Of a DNA stretch of 64,000 nt, positions 53,358 to 63,000 are shown one piece after another; the stretch's first letter is position 1, and the number at the start of each line of letters is the position of its first letter. Source of the stretch: Methylocystis sp. Sn-Cys (GTDB lineage Bacteria > Pseudomonadota > Alphaproteobacteria > Rhizobiales > Beijerinckiaceae); assembly GCF_016745395.1 (NCBI RefSeq), contig NZ_JAERVJ010000001.1, forward strand, positions 310,001-374,000, read 5' to 3'. The notes beneath the pieces were generated by a model. That model saw nothing but the letters and a program-made list of their open reading frames with translations, was not told the origin of the DNA and searched no databases. The position numbers and the translations under genes were made by a program.

Positions 53358-53531
53358 AGAAAACATTGAACGCGGCTCGGGGCTGTGCTCTAGGACATGC
53401 GCAAGTCTGGAACCGCTCAATAGGTTGCGCGGTTTTGAAACACCGGAAGAACGCCGCTCGCCTTGGCGCGGCCGCCTTCCCCGCCCATTCTTGCCGCCGC
53501 GGCGGCCTTACGGCCTCGAAAGGAATGATCG

Positions 53532-54158
53532 GTGAGCGAGACCAGAACCGAAGCCGGAACGCAGCGACGCCAGAAGCTCAGGGAGCGCCTTCTCGATGTC
53601 GCCCGGCAGTCCGTCGCGGCGCGCGGCCTCGGCGGGCTGAAGGCGCGCGACCTCGCGTCCGAGGCCGGTTGCGCGCTCGGCGCGATCTACACGGCTTTCG
53701 ACGATCTCGACGAGCTGATCCTGCGCGTCAATCTCTCGACGCTGGAGCGGCTGGGCGATTCCCTCGACGCCGCCTTGAGCCAGGCGGACCCGTCGGCGGC
53801 GCTGCTCGCGCTCGCCCGCGCCTATCTCGATTTCGCCCGCAGAGAGGAGCCGAGCTGGCGCGCGCTTTTCGAACATCGCCTTTCGGGCGGCGCGCGGGTT
53901 CCCGATTGGTATTCGGACGAGCGCAACCAATTGTTCGGGCGCCTCGAGGCGCCCTTGGCGGCGCTTTTGCCCGGCTGGGACGAAAAATCCCGCGCGCGTC
54001 TCGCCCGCACGCTCTTCTCGGCGGTCCATGGCGTCGTGGCGCTCGGTCTCGAAGAGAAGCTCGAGGAAACGCCTCCCGAGGCGCTCGACGCGCAATTGGA
54101 GACCCTCGTGCGCCTCATCGCCGCTGGTCTGGCGCAAGAGGCGGCTCCAAAATCCTGA
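53532..54158 (+). CDS. TetR-family transcriptional regulator
   Basis: A 208-residue repressor-type protein. The N-terminal HTH covers KLRERLLDVARQSVAARGLGGLKARDLASEAGCALGAIYTAFDDLDELI (residues about 15-65). The C-terminal ligand domain resembles the TetR_C WHG type (EEPSWRALFEHRLSGGARVPDWY, FSAVHGVVALGL). It starts at a GTG. It is divergent from pspA, and two TGAAC-N3-GTTCA dyads lie between them, so it probably represses pspA-yiaA and perhaps itself. The TauE/SafE exporter 40 bases downstream may share its transcript. Confidence 0.88.
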   Translation: MSETRTEAGTQRRQKLRERLLDVARQSVAARGLGGLKARDLASEAGCALGAIYTAFDDLDELILRVNLSTLERLGDSLDAALSQADPSAALLALARAYLDFARREEPSWRALFEHRLSGGARVPDWYSDERNQLFGRLEAPLAALLPGWDEKSRARLARTLFSAVHGVVALGLEEKLEETPPEALDAQLETLVRLIAAGLAQEAAPKS

Positions 54159-54198
54159 ACCGCTTGCCATGCGGCATGGGAGCTGACATAGCCCCTTT

Positions 54199-54939
54199 AT
54201 GGCCTACCTTCTGCTTTTCGCCGTCGCGATCTGGGCGGGCGCGCAAAATGCGCTCGCGGGCGGCGGCTCCTTCCTCATTCTGCCGACGCTGATGTTCACC
54301 GGCATGGACGCCCTCGCGGCGAACATCACCTCCTGCGTCGCGCTCTTTCCGGCGCAGGTCGCGACCGGCTGGACTGGGCGCAGCCACGCCAGAGGCGTTG
54401 GCGCGCTCACCTTGGCCTGGCTCTTCGTCATCTGCATTATCGGCGGCGCCATTGGCGCGGTGATCTTGCTGGAGACCCCGCGCGGCCTTTTCGCCCGGCT
54501 CGTGCCCTGGCTGGTGCTCTTCGCCACGGGGCTCTTCGCCTGGGGCAGCTTCTTTCGCAAGCCGGGAGAGGCGGAGGGCCATCTTTCTCCCGCCGGCGCC
54601 GGCTTCATTCAATTTCTCATCGCCACCTATGGCGGCTATTTCGGCGGCGGCGCCGGGTTCCTGATGGTTGCGGCGCTCACCATGGCCGGCCAGGCGGTGC
54701 GCATCGCCAGCGCGACCAAAAATGTGCTCGCCGGCGTGATGAACGCGTCGGCTGTCGTCATCTTCCTGTTTTCGCCGGATCTTCACTGGGAGCAGGCGCT
54801 CGTCACGGCGGCGGGCGCGACGATCGGCGGCGTCGGCGGCGCCCATCTCATTCACCGGATAGACGAGAAAATCCTGCGGATATTCATTGTGGTCATCGGG
54901 TCGCTGCTGACAGTGGGGCTCTTTCTGAAAGCGCCGTAA
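54199..54939 (+). CDS. TauE/SafE-family (TSUP) membrane transporter
   Basis: A 246-residue protein with about seven or eight membrane helices: IWAGAQNALAGGGSFLILPTLMFTGMDALAANITSCVALFPAQ, GGYFGGGAGFLMVAALTMAG and ATKNVLAGVMNASAVVIFLFSP. The duplicated GG-rich motif (AGGGSFL and GGGAGFL) is typical of the sulfite/sulfoacetate exporter family. Substrate unknown. It is 40 bases after the TetR gene, same strand. Confidence 0.9.
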   Translation: MAYLLLFAVAIWAGAQNALAGGGSFLILPTLMFTGMDALAANITSCVALFPAQVATGWTGRSHARGVGALTLAWLFVICIIGGAIGAVILLETPRGLFARLVPWLVLFATGLFAWGSFFRKPGEAEGHLSPAGAGFIQFLIATYGGYFGGGAGFLMVAALTMAGQAVRIASATKNVLAGVMNASAVVIFLFSPDLHWEQALVTAAGATIGGVGGAHLIHRIDEKILRIFIVVIGSLLTVGLFLKAP

Positions 54940-54984
54940 GCGAATCGCTAACGCGCTTTCCGAAATCCGCTCGATTGGTTCGCC

Positions 54985-55176
54985 GTCCCCGACGCTCGCG
55001 TCGTTTGAACACACAGGGACTCACCGCCGTCATTGCGAGGAGGCGGAGCCGACGAAGCAATCCAAAGCCGCATCGCCGCCCCGGATTGCTTTGCTCGCAA
55101 TGACGGGCTCTGGGCAAAAGCAGCGCTCTTGTGGCTCTGGATTCCCGATCGGGCCTTCGGCCCGTCGGGAATGACA
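54985..55176. repeat. Composite palindromic repeat A'-B-A (copy 2)
   Basis: The same mosaic order as 27891-28087: CCCGACGCTCGCGTCG, ACACACAGGGACTCACCG, a family B element (55028-55106), GCTCTGGGCAAAAGCAGCGC and a family A hairpin ending CGGGAATGAC. It lies in the 363-base gap between tauE and the PilZ gene; the remaining bases of that gap carry no ORF and probably hold the PilZ promoter. Confidence 0.8.
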
Positions 55177-55302
55177 AGTCCCCATGCGAGCTACTCAACC
55201 GGAAATGGTATTAGGAGCTATTTAGCGGCTTCGTTGAGGAAAGCGTAAGCAGCTTTGGAATAGGCTTGCGGTCTTGTCGAACTGCTTGCCGCGCGAGATT
55301 CC

Positions 55303-55632
55303 ATGGCCGCCACCTTCTCGGACAAATCCCGGCAGCAGACCGGCGCCTTAAGCGACAGGCGCGCGGCCCCGAGGCACAAGTCTTACACCGATGTCTGGGC
55401 CGATCCGGGCGGAATGGAGCCGGCGATACCGTGCCGGATCGTCGACATTTCGACGACCGGCGCCAAGATCGACGGCTTGGGCGCGACCTTGCCCGACAAT
55501 TTCATCCTCCATGCCGGCCAAGCGAAACATGTCGCCCGGGTGGTCTGGCGCCGGCAGACGCTGGTCGGGGTGGAGTTCCAGAAGGGATCGAAGCCGCCGC
55601 GCGACGGCGCCCGGCTCCCGGAGCGGCGATAG
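55303..55632 (+). CDS. PilZ-domain protein
   Basis: A 109-residue single PilZ domain. The N-terminal RRAAPRHK box is a variant of the RxxxR cyclic-di-GMP motif and CRIVDISTTGAKIDGLG is a variant of the (D/N)xSxxG motif. VVWRRQTLVGVEFQ is the final strand. Binding of cyclic-di-GMP is plausible; output unknown. It converges on ccmG, whose stop is 3 bases away. Confidence 0.85.
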   Translation: MAATFSDKSRQQTGALSDRRAAPRHKSYTDVWADPGGMEPAIPCRIVDISTTGAKIDGLGATLPDNFILHAGQAKHVARVVWRRQTLVGVEFQKGSKPPRDGARLPERR

Positions 55633-55634
55633 GC

Positions 55635-56216
55635 TTATTTGCCCATCGCCTTTTCGATCTCCGGCAGGAGCGTCGTCGCCACGGCCGAGGGCGACAACGG
55701 CCCGACGAATTTATAGGCGATGGTTCCGTCGCCCTTGATCACGAAGGTTTCCGGCACGCCATAGACGCCGAAGTCGATCGCCGTGCGACCCGCCGGATCG
55801 ACGCCGACGCGCTGGAACGGATTGCCGCCCGCCTGCAGGAAGCCCAGCGCATTGGCGGGCTCGTCCTTGTAGGAAAGGCCATAGATTTCGATGCCTTTTT
55901 CCTTCAGCGCCGCGTCGCGCGCCATGGCCATCAGCACGGGATGTTCCTGCCGGCAGGGGGCGCACCAGCTCGCAAAAATATTGACGACGCTGACATGGCC
56001 CTTGCGCAGGTCTTCGGTCGAAAGACCGGGCGTGTCCTTGAGGCCATCGAGAGCAGGAAGGTTGAATGTCGGCGCGGGCTTGCCGATCAGCGCCGACGGG
56101 ATGCGCGACGCGTCGCCGGCAAAGAGCCGGATGAGGAACAGCCCTGCGAGCAGGGCGAAAAGAATGAGCGGCAGAAAACGCAGCGGCGAGCGCTGGGCGA
56201 TGACGGGTTCGCTCAC
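55635..56216 (-). CDS. ccmG: Cytochrome c biogenesis thiol-disulfide protein CcmG/DsbE
   Basis: Periplasmic thioredoxin-like reductant of apocytochrome c (or CcmH). A 193-residue protein with one N-terminal membrane anchor (FLPLILFALLAGLFLIRLF), active site WCAPC (Cys85, Cys88) and the YGVPETFVIKGDGTI strand typical of DsbE. Its GTG start overlaps the ccmD stop (GTGA). Last gene of ccmC-ccmD-ccmG. Confidence 0.94.
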   Translation of the reverse strand: MSEPVIAQRSPLRFLPLILFALLAGLFLIRLFAGDASRIPSALIGKPAPTFNLPALDGLKDTPGLSTEDLRKGHVSVVNIFASWCAPCRQEHPVLMAMARDAALKEKGIEIYGLSYKDEPANALGFLQAGGNPFQRVGVDPAGRTAIDFGVYGVPETFVIKGDGTIAYKFVGPLSPSAVATTLLPEIEKAMGK

Positions 56217-56371
56217 GCCGCGCCTCCCTCATCCCGTTGGCCTTTGGCGCCAAAGCGGGCAAGCTCGTCCTTCAGGCGCCGGTAGTCGAGGATGATGCGC
56301 GCGGCGGCGCCGCCGATCGTCAGAAAGGCGATCGCATAGGCGATCGCCACAAAGGTTTGATGTTCGCTCAT
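56213..56371 (-). CDS. ccmD: Heme exporter protein CcmD
   Basis: A 52-residue protein (MSEHQTFVAIAYAIAFLTIG...) with one membrane helix and a basic/acidic cytoplasmic tail (DYRRLKDELARFGAKGQRDE), the size and layout of CcmD, which helps release heme-loaded CcmE. The start overlaps the ccmC stop (ATGA), and the stop overlaps the ccmG start. Its position decides the call, as CcmD sequences are short and variable. Confidence 0.9.
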   Translation of the reverse strand: MSEHQTFVAIAYAIAFLTIGGAAARIILDYRRLKDELARFGAKGQRDEGGAA

Positions 56372-57138
56372 TGCGCGGCCTCGAGCGTGGGCGCCTCGCC
56401 TTCGTCCCGGGCCGCCTCCTGCAGCGCCTGCATCGAGAGGCGCGCGAGGCGGCGGCGCAGGATTTCATTGCGGATCGCCATGAAATGCAGGGTCAGGAAC
56501 AAAAGCGTCCCCGCGAGCGCCATGACCAGCAGCGGCCACAGCATGGAGCCCGAGATCGTCGGCCCGCCGATGCGGAAGACGGAAGCGGGCTGATGCAACG
56601 TGTTCCACCAATCGACCGAATATTTGATGATTGGAATGTCGATGGCGCCGACGAGCGTCATGATCGAGGCGACGCGCGCCCCGCGCGGGGTGTCGTCCAT
56701 CGTCTGCCGCACGGCGATAAGGCCGAGATAGAGCAGGAACAGCACCAGCATCGAAGTGAGCCGGGCGTCCCACACCCAATATGTCCCCCACATCGGCTTG
56801 CCCCACAGCGAGCCGGTGACGAGGCAGACGAAAGTAAAGGCGGCGCCGAGCGAGGCGGCGGTCTTCTGCGCGGCGTCGGCGAGCGGATGCTTCCACACCA
56901 GAACGCCGAGCGACGCCGAGGTCATCACAATATAGGCGAAGATCGCCAGCCAGGCCGACGGCACATGGATATACATGATCCGCACCGTCTCGCCCTGCTG
57001 ATAGTCGGGCGGCGCGGTGAAGGCGCCGTAGAGCCCGACGGCGAGCAGAATAAGCGTGAGGCCGGAGAGCCAGGGCAGGACGATGCGCGCGAAATTGAGG
57101 AAGCGCGTCGGATTGGCGTAGTCGAGGATATTCGGCAT
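56368..57138 (-). CDS. ccmC: Heme exporter protein CcmC
   Basis: Attaches heme to the chaperone CcmE. A 256-residue protein with six membrane helices and the WWD-type signature region WGKPMWGTYWVWDARLTSMLVLF. Conserved heme-ligand histidines lie in YIHVPSAWLA and near the WNTLHQPASVF segment. I chose ATG 57138 (MPNILDYANP); an upstream ATG at 57177 lies in a family A repeat remnant. ccmA and ccmB are not adjacent and must be elsewhere. Confidence 0.94.
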   Translation of the reverse strand: MPNILDYANPTRFLNFARIVLPWLSGLTLILLAVGLYGAFTAPPDYQQGETVRIMYIHVPSAWLAIFAYIVMTSASLGVLVWKHPLADAAQKTAASLGAAFTFVCLVTGSLWGKPMWGTYWVWDARLTSMLVLFLLYLGLIAVRQTMDDTPRGARVASIMTLVGAIDIPIIKYSVDWWNTLHQPASVFRIGGPTISGSMLWPLLVMALAGTLLFLTLHFMAIRNEILRRRLARLSMQALQEAARDEGEAPTLEAAQ

Positions 57139-57173
57139 CGTGGAACGTCGGATCCTTCGATAATCGGCCTCTG

Positions 57174-57213
57174 CCATTCCCGACAGGCGAAGCCCGATCG
57201 GGAATCCAGCGCA
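57174..57213. repeat. Family A repeat remnant
   Basis: CCATTCCCGACAGGCGAAGC followed by CCGATCGGGAATCCAGCGC is a half-length relative of the family A hairpins. It lies just upstream of ccmC and overlaps its possible upstream start. Confidence 0.6.
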
Positions 57214-57234
57214 GCGGCGCCCAACCGCCAGAAA

Positions 57235-57272
57235 TAAGAAAGCGGACGCCGCTTTCCCGCGGCGCCCGCTTT
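57235..57272 (-). terminator. Intrinsic terminator of ctpA
   Basis: On the minus strand a 14-bp stem with one G-T pair (AAAGCGGGCGCCGC / GCGGCGTCCGCTTT) and a 6-base loop is followed by CTTATTTCT. It is about 20 bases after the ctpA stop. Confidence 0.75.
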
Positions 57273-57292
57273 TCTAGCCCTGTCCGCCCCGC

Positions 57293-58654
57293 TTAATTGG
57301 CCTTGGTCGGAGCTTTTGTCGAGTCCTTGGCGATTTCCTTGGTCTGCTCGGCGATGATCTGCGCCCGGGACTTGCCGTGCAGCAGGTCGATGGCCGCGGT
57401 CAGTTGCTTGTCCTTCTTCTCATCCGGCGGGACATAGGCCTGCGAGCCCGACTTCTCGTCCTCGCCGTTCTTGAGATGGCCCTTGAGCGAGGCTTCGCCC
57501 TTGGTGTCGTCCTTGCCCTTCAGCTCATCCGGCACTTCCTGCAGGATCTGCATGTCGGGATCGATGCCCTTGGCCTGGATCGAGCGGCCCGACGGCGTGT
57601 AGTAGCGCGCCGTGGTGAGGCGCAGCGCGCCGGCCGCGCCGCCGAGCGGGATGATGGTCTGCACCGAGCCCTTGCCGAAGGAGCGCGTGCCGATGAGCGT
57701 CGCGCGCTTGTGGTCCTGCAGCGCGCCAGCGACGATCTCCGAGGCCGAGGCCGAGCCGCCGTTGATCAGCACCACGACCGGCTTGCCCTTGGAAAGATCG
57801 CCGGGACGGGCGTTGTAGCGCTGGGTCTCGTCGGCGTTGCGGCCGCGCGTCGAGACGATCTCGCCCTTGTCGATGAAGGCGTTGACCACCTGGATCGACT
57901 GGTCGAGCAGGCCGCCCGGATTGTTCCGCAGGTCGATGATATAGCCCTTGAACTTGTCGGCCGGGATCTCCTGCTGCGCCTTGGCCATGGCGTTGCGCAG
58001 GCCGTCTGCCGTCTCCTCGTTGAACTGGGAGATGCGGACATAGGCGATGTCATTGTCCTGGGTCCGCGAGCGCACCGATTTGATGTGAATCTCCGCGCGG
58101 GTCATCTTGACCTCGATCTTGTCCTTGTCTTTGCCTCGGTAGACCGTCAGCTTGACCGGCGTGTTGATCTGGCCACGCATTTTATCGACGGCCTGGTTGA
58201 GCGTCATGCCCTGGACATTCTCGTCGTCGATGGCGCCGATGAGGTCGCCGGACATGATGCCCGCGCGCGAGGCCGGCGTGTCGTCGATCGGCGTAACAAC
58301 CTTCACGAGGCCGTCTTCCTGGGTGACTTCGATGCCGAGACCGCCGAACTTGCCTTCCGTCTGCGTCCGCATGTCCTTGAAGCCCTTGGCGTCGAGGTAG
58401 CTCGAATGCGGATCGAGCGAGGTCAGCATGCCGTTGATCGCGTTTTCGACGAGCTTCTGCTCATCGGGCTTCTCGACATAATCGGCGCGGACCTTGTCGA
58501 ACACATCGCCGAAGAGGCTCAGATTTTTATACGTATCGGCGGTGGTGGCGGCGGCGGCCGGCGCGCCGATCAGAGCGCGGGCCTGTTGGCCGAGCGTCGC
58601 GCTTCCGGCTCCGATGGCGATTCCGGTAGCGATTAGAGCAGTTTTGCGAATCAT
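57293..58654 (-). CDS. ctpA: Carboxyl-terminal processing peptidase (S41 family)
   Basis: Periplasmic protease that trims or degrades proteins from the C-terminus, often acting on murein hydrolases. A 453-residue protein: signal/anchor (residues about 5-28), PDZ domain (GKFGGLGIEV to MTLNQAVDKMRG), and catalytic domain with the serine in GGSASASEIVAG (Ser301-305) and lysine in FGKGSVQT (Lys328). The C-terminus is a charged Lys-rich tail. Start ATG 58654 overlaps the envC stop by 4 bases, so the two are coupled; CtpA may control the EnvC-type activator. Confidence 0.95.
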   Translation of the reverse strand: MIRKTALIATGIAIGAGSATLGQQARALIGAPAAAATTADTYKNLSLFGDVFDKVRADYVEKPDEQKLVENAINGMLTSLDPHSSYLDAKGFKDMRTQTEGKFGGLGIEVTQEDGLVKVVTPIDDTPASRAGIMSGDLIGAIDDENVQGMTLNQAVDKMRGQINTPVKLTVYRGKDKDKIEVKMTRAEIHIKSVRSRTQDNDIAYVRISQFNEETADGLRNAMAKAQQEIPADKFKGYIIDLRNNPGGLLDQSIQVVNAFIDKGEIVSTRGRNADETQRYNARPGDLSKGKPVVVLINGGSASASEIVAGALQDHKRATLIGTRSFGKGSVQTIIPLGGAAGALRLTTARYYTPSGRSIQAKGIDPDMQILQEVPDELKGKDDTKGEASLKGHLKNGEDEKSGSQAYVPPDEKKDKQLTAAIDLLHGKSRAQIIAEQTKEIAKDSTKAPTKAN

Positions 58655-60021
58655 CCGCCGACCTTCCGACTGTCTGACTTGGCCCACCATGGGCTCGAGT
58701 CGATCGAGTTACCGTCCTTGCGGAACTCGACATATAAAATGGGTTGTTTCGCGCCGATCGCGACGGTTGCGGCCGTCTGCGCGGCTCCGTCTCCCATGCT
58801 GGCCACCGGCTCGCCCGCCAGGACGAATTGTCCGACGTTCACGTTAGAGCGATTCATGCCGGCCAGGACGACATAATAGCCGTCGCCTGCGTTAAGGATC
58901 AAGAGTTGTCCGTAGCTTCTGTATGGTCCCGAGAATAGAACCCAGCCATCGGAGGGCGCGACCACGACGCCATTGTCCCTTGCGCCGATGTAATAGGCTT
59001 TTTCCTTGCCGCCGAAACCGTCCGGCGCGCCGAAGCGCTTCAGCACCGGCCCCGCCACCGGGAAGTTGAGCTTGCCCTTGAGGTCGGCGAAGGAGACAGC
59101 GGGCGCGAGACGCGCCGCGTCCTTGAAAGGCGCCGCCAGCGCCTTGCGGCGTTGCTCCTCGCTGAGCTTTGCCTGCGCCGCCGCCCGTTCCTCATCGGCC
59201 TTGCGCGCCGCCTCCGCCGCCTTGCGGGCGGCTTCGCTTTCGGCCTCCATGCGCGTGATCAGATCTTTCAGGCTGGACGCCTGCCGCGCCAGCGCCGCAG
59301 AGCGCGCGGCCTCCTTCTGCATCGCCGATTGTGCGGTTTCGATCGCCTCCTGCCGCATGGCGATCAAGTCGCCGAGCCGCGCGCGTTGCTCGGCCAGCGC
59401 CTTCTTCTCCTCGCTCAGGCGGTCCTGCTCGTGGCGGGCCATGTCGCGAAGACGGACAAGCTCGGCGAGATCGTCCTGCAGCGCGCGCGCCTCGGCGCGC
59501 ATTTGCGGCAGCATATCGCCCAGCGCCAGCGAGGCGCGCAGAGCGTCGAGAATATCTTGCGGGCGGGCCAGGAGCGCGGGCGGCGGGCGCCGGCCCATGC
59601 GCTGGAGAACCATCAGCACCTCGCCGATCGTCGCCCGGCGGCTATCTAGCGAGTCGACGATTTTTTTCTCGTCGCCGGCAAGCTTGGTCAGTCTTTCTTC
59701 GATCTGGGCTGCGTGCTCTTCCGTCTCCTGCAGACGGCCGGTCGCCTCGAGCAGAACTTTGTTGAGGTTTTCGCGTATGGCGGCGTGCGAGGCGATCTCT
59801 CCTTCGAGCTTCTTCGCCCGCTCTCTCGCCTCGTCTATCGTGCTCTCGACCCCGCGCAGCTCCAGGCGCTTGATCGATAGATCGCTTGAATCGCCCGCCT
59901 TTTCTTCAGCGTGCGCGGAAAGGGCGGCGGCCAGCGACAGCAGGACGAAGAGACCACGCCCCTCGCCTGTCCGCAGTTGCTCGCTCGCCCATGTCATGCG
60001 CGCCATATAGCCTGGTTCCAT
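58651..60021 (-). CDS. EnvC-like murein hydrolase activator (degenerate M23 domain)
   Basis: A 456-residue exported protein: signal peptide (LFVLLSLAAALSAHAEE), long coiled-coil (residues about 45-300) and a C-terminal LytM/M23 domain (AYYIGARDNGVVVAPSDGWVLFSGPYRSYGQLLILNAGDGYYVVLAGM). The zinc ligands of active M23 peptidases (HxxxD and HxH) are replaced: GARDNG for the first and VLAGM where YxHL is expected. It is thus probably an activator of amidases, as EnvC and NlpD are, and not itself a peptidase. It is coupled to ctpA. Confidence 0.87.
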   Translation of the reverse strand: MEPGYMARMTWASEQLRTGEGRGLFVLLSLAAALSAHAEEKAGDSSDLSIKRLELRGVESTIDEARERAKKLEGEIASHAAIRENLNKVLLEATGRLQETEEHAAQIEERLTKLAGDEKKIVDSLDSRRATIGEVLMVLQRMGRRPPPALLARPQDILDALRASLALGDMLPQMRAEARALQDDLAELVRLRDMARHEQDRLSEEKKALAEQRARLGDLIAMRQEAIETAQSAMQKEAARSAALARQASSLKDLITRMEAESEAARKAAEAARKADEERAAAQAKLSEEQRRKALAAPFKDAARLAPAVSFADLKGKLNFPVAGPVLKRFGAPDGFGGKEKAYYIGARDNGVVVAPSDGWVLFSGPYRSYGQLLILNAGDGYYVVLAGMNRSNVNVGQFVLAGEPVASMGDGAAQTAATVAIGAKQPILYVEFRKDGNSIDSSPWWAKSDSRKVGG

Positions 60022-60048
60022 GAAGAGCCGCGACTATGCCGACTCAAT

Positions 60049-63000
60049 CTAGACCGAAATGCGGCGAATCCCATCGATGATCGCGGCCGCGCGCGGGGTC
60101 GAGAAAAGCGCTTCTATCGAAGGGCCGAGCTTGCGCCGCCAGTTGGGCCGCTCCGCATCCGTGCCAGGGAGATTGACCGCGACGCTTTCGCCAGCCAGAT
60201 CGTCGAGCTGCGCCATGGCGAGCAAAGACGGGGCGCGGGCGGCGAAGCGATGCAGCGCAGCCGCGAGCGCATCGTCGAACGCAATATCTTCCGCAGCGGC
60301 GTCGAACAGGCCCTCGTCGCGCAAGGCGTCGAGCATCGCGCGCTTGTCTTTTGTGCGCGTTTCGCGCTCGGCCGCCGCCGCTTCAGGCGTGAGAAGCGCA
60401 AGCCTTTCTTTTTCGTCTATATCCGCGCCGCGCCACCAGCCTTCCAATGTCGGCAGGTCATGGGTGGAGACGCAAGCCATGGCCTTTACCGGATAATCGC
60501 TCGGCCGGATGAAGCCCTCGCCGGCGCGCTCGAACCAAACGACGCGATAGCTCAGCACATTCGCCGCCTCCAACCGCTCGCGGAAGCCCCAGGGCAAGGT
60601 GCCGAGGTCTTCCCCGACCACCATGCAGCCGGCGCGCCGACTCTCGAGTGCAAGCTGCGCCAGCAAGGTCTCTAACGGGTAGGAGACATAGGCGCCGGCG
60701 CCGGCCTTCTCGCCCTCTGGCACGAGGAAAAGCCGCGCCAGTCCCATTGCGTGATCGATACGCAGCGCGCCGGCGTGGCGCATATTGGCGCGCAGCAGCT
60801 CGGCGAAATCCGCGCCGCCATCTTTCTCAACCGCCAGCGGGTTTAGCGCCGGCAGTCCCCAGCTTTGGCCCTTGCGGCTGAAGGGATCGGGCGGCGCGCC
60901 GATCGAGAAGCCGTCGAGGAGACGAGATGCCTTGCTCCAGCTCTCGGCGCCATCGGGCGCGGCGCCGACGGCAAGGTCACGGCAGAAGCCGAGCGCAAGG
61001 CCCGCGTCGCGCGCGTCTTGCGCCGCTTGTGCGAATTGGCGATCGGCGATCCACTGCAGGAAGCGTTGGAAGCGAATGCGCGTTGCGTGCTCCAAGGCAA
61101 AAGCGGCGAGCGCATGTGGCGCGCCGTCGCGCAGCTCCTGCGGCCATTGGCGCCAATCCGCGCCGCCGCGCGCTTCGCTGATCGTTTCGAACAGCGCAAA
61201 ACGCGTGAGCGCCTCGCCGCCTTCCGTGAGGAATTTGGTGAAGTCGGCGACGACGAGCGTGTGGTCTTGCTGCTGATGCGCCAGCGCATCGAAACGCGCG
61301 AATGCTTTTTCGAGCGCCTGCTGTTTCAACGCATGAACGGCCGGATAATCGACCGTGTCGCGCGTCGAGAGCGCACGCGCAATTGTCTCATTGAAGCCGT
61401 CGCCAAGGAGGCTTTCGAGGTCGATGTAGAGCGAATCGAGAAAGCGCCTGTCCGACGGATAATAGGGGCTCGCGCGCGAGCGATCCTGGGAGGAGAGCGC
61501 ATGCAGCGGATTGATGGCGACAAGCGCCGCGCCCGACTCGGCGCTGTTTCGCGCGAGCCGCGCGAGCGTCGTGAAGTCGCCGATCCCCTGATCGCCGTCG
61601 CGACGCAAGGAATAGAGCTGCGCGGATATGCCGAACTCACGCTGGCCCTGCGGCAAATTGCATTGCGCGGGCGAAACGATCAGGCGGCAGGCGATGTCTT
61701 CATGCTCCGCGCGCAAAATGTAGCGGCCTGAATCGAGGGGCGGCAATTGCGCAAGATACCCGTGCGTCACCCGACCATCCACGCCCCGCCACGCATAGGG
61801 GGAGAGTGTTGGAAGTTTTAGGGTGCGCGCGTCGCACCCGTTTTCATCCGATAAAATAAGGTTCGACGGCGCGCGGCAATCAGCGGCGGCGAGGCGCAAA
61901 GTAATTGCTTCTCCGTCACGCGCGACGGCGTGATGCGGAAGCGCGCGTCGATCCCGCGCGTCTGCGAGGCGGACGAGGCTGTCTGTGGCCTCAATGCGCG
62001 TCTGCGCCGGCAGGCCGAGGGCTGCCAGCAGGTTCAGGAGCGTCTCTCGGGGAACGTCATGCGCCGCGCCGTCGACGTCGCGCCAATTCGGGGCGATTCC
62101 AGCAGCTTCTGCAAGATGCGCGAGCATTGCGTCGGCGACGGGAGCAGGCGCGCGTCGCGCGGCGCTTTTTTCTTCCCTGAGAAGTAGCACGCTGCGCGCC
62201 GGCGTTGTCAGCCTGTCCGCAACGACCGAGACACCGGCGGTGTCAGAGGCGTCGAAAGCCACGCGCCAGTCATAACCGTCGCGCGCCGGCGGCGGCGTCA
62301 CCTCGCGAGGCGCCCGGCCGCGATGGAGGATTACGAGCGCGCGGTCGCCATTCGCATAAAGTGACACAATCAGCGTCTCAGCGTCGCCACGCCGCCAGTC
62401 TTCCTCGCGCATCGGCGCGCCGTCGGCGCCGAGCCATTCGACGTCGGGAAGAAGTGTTTCATCCTGCGCGCCGCCATCGAGAAAGCGATCGTCACGTAGA
62501 CAGACATGCGCCTTGCGCAGTTCGATCAGCCGCGCGACGGCCTCGATCAGCGAAGGATCGGCCGCCGCCCAATCGAGCCAGCTTGTTTCATTGTCCTGCG
62601 CATAGGAATTGTTGTTCCCTTTTTGCGTATGGCCCAGCTCCGCGCCCATGGAGAGCATGGGCGTCCCCCGTGAGAGCAGCAGCGTCGCCAAGAGATTGCG
62701 TTGGTCGCGCGCGCGCGCCGCGACGATTGCCGCATCGTCGGTCTCGCCTTCGGCGCCTTTGTTCCAGGAGAGGTTTTCGTTTGCGCCGTCACGCCCCTCT
62801 TCGCCATTCGCCTCATTGTGCTTGCGCTCATAGGAGACGAGGTCGCGCAGCGTGAAGCCGTCATGGGCGGTGATGAAGTTAATGCTGTGAGAGGGGCTGC
62901 GGCGCGGGAAGAAATCCTGCGAGCCGGCGAAGCGGGTCGCAAGCTCCGCCACGCCCGCAGCGTCGCCGCGCCAGAAGCGGCGAACGCAATCGCGATAGCG

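Noticed and set aside
57139-57177. An upstream start for ccmC at 57177
   Set aside because: The ATG is part of a family A repeat remnant and the extra 13 residues are not CcmC-like.
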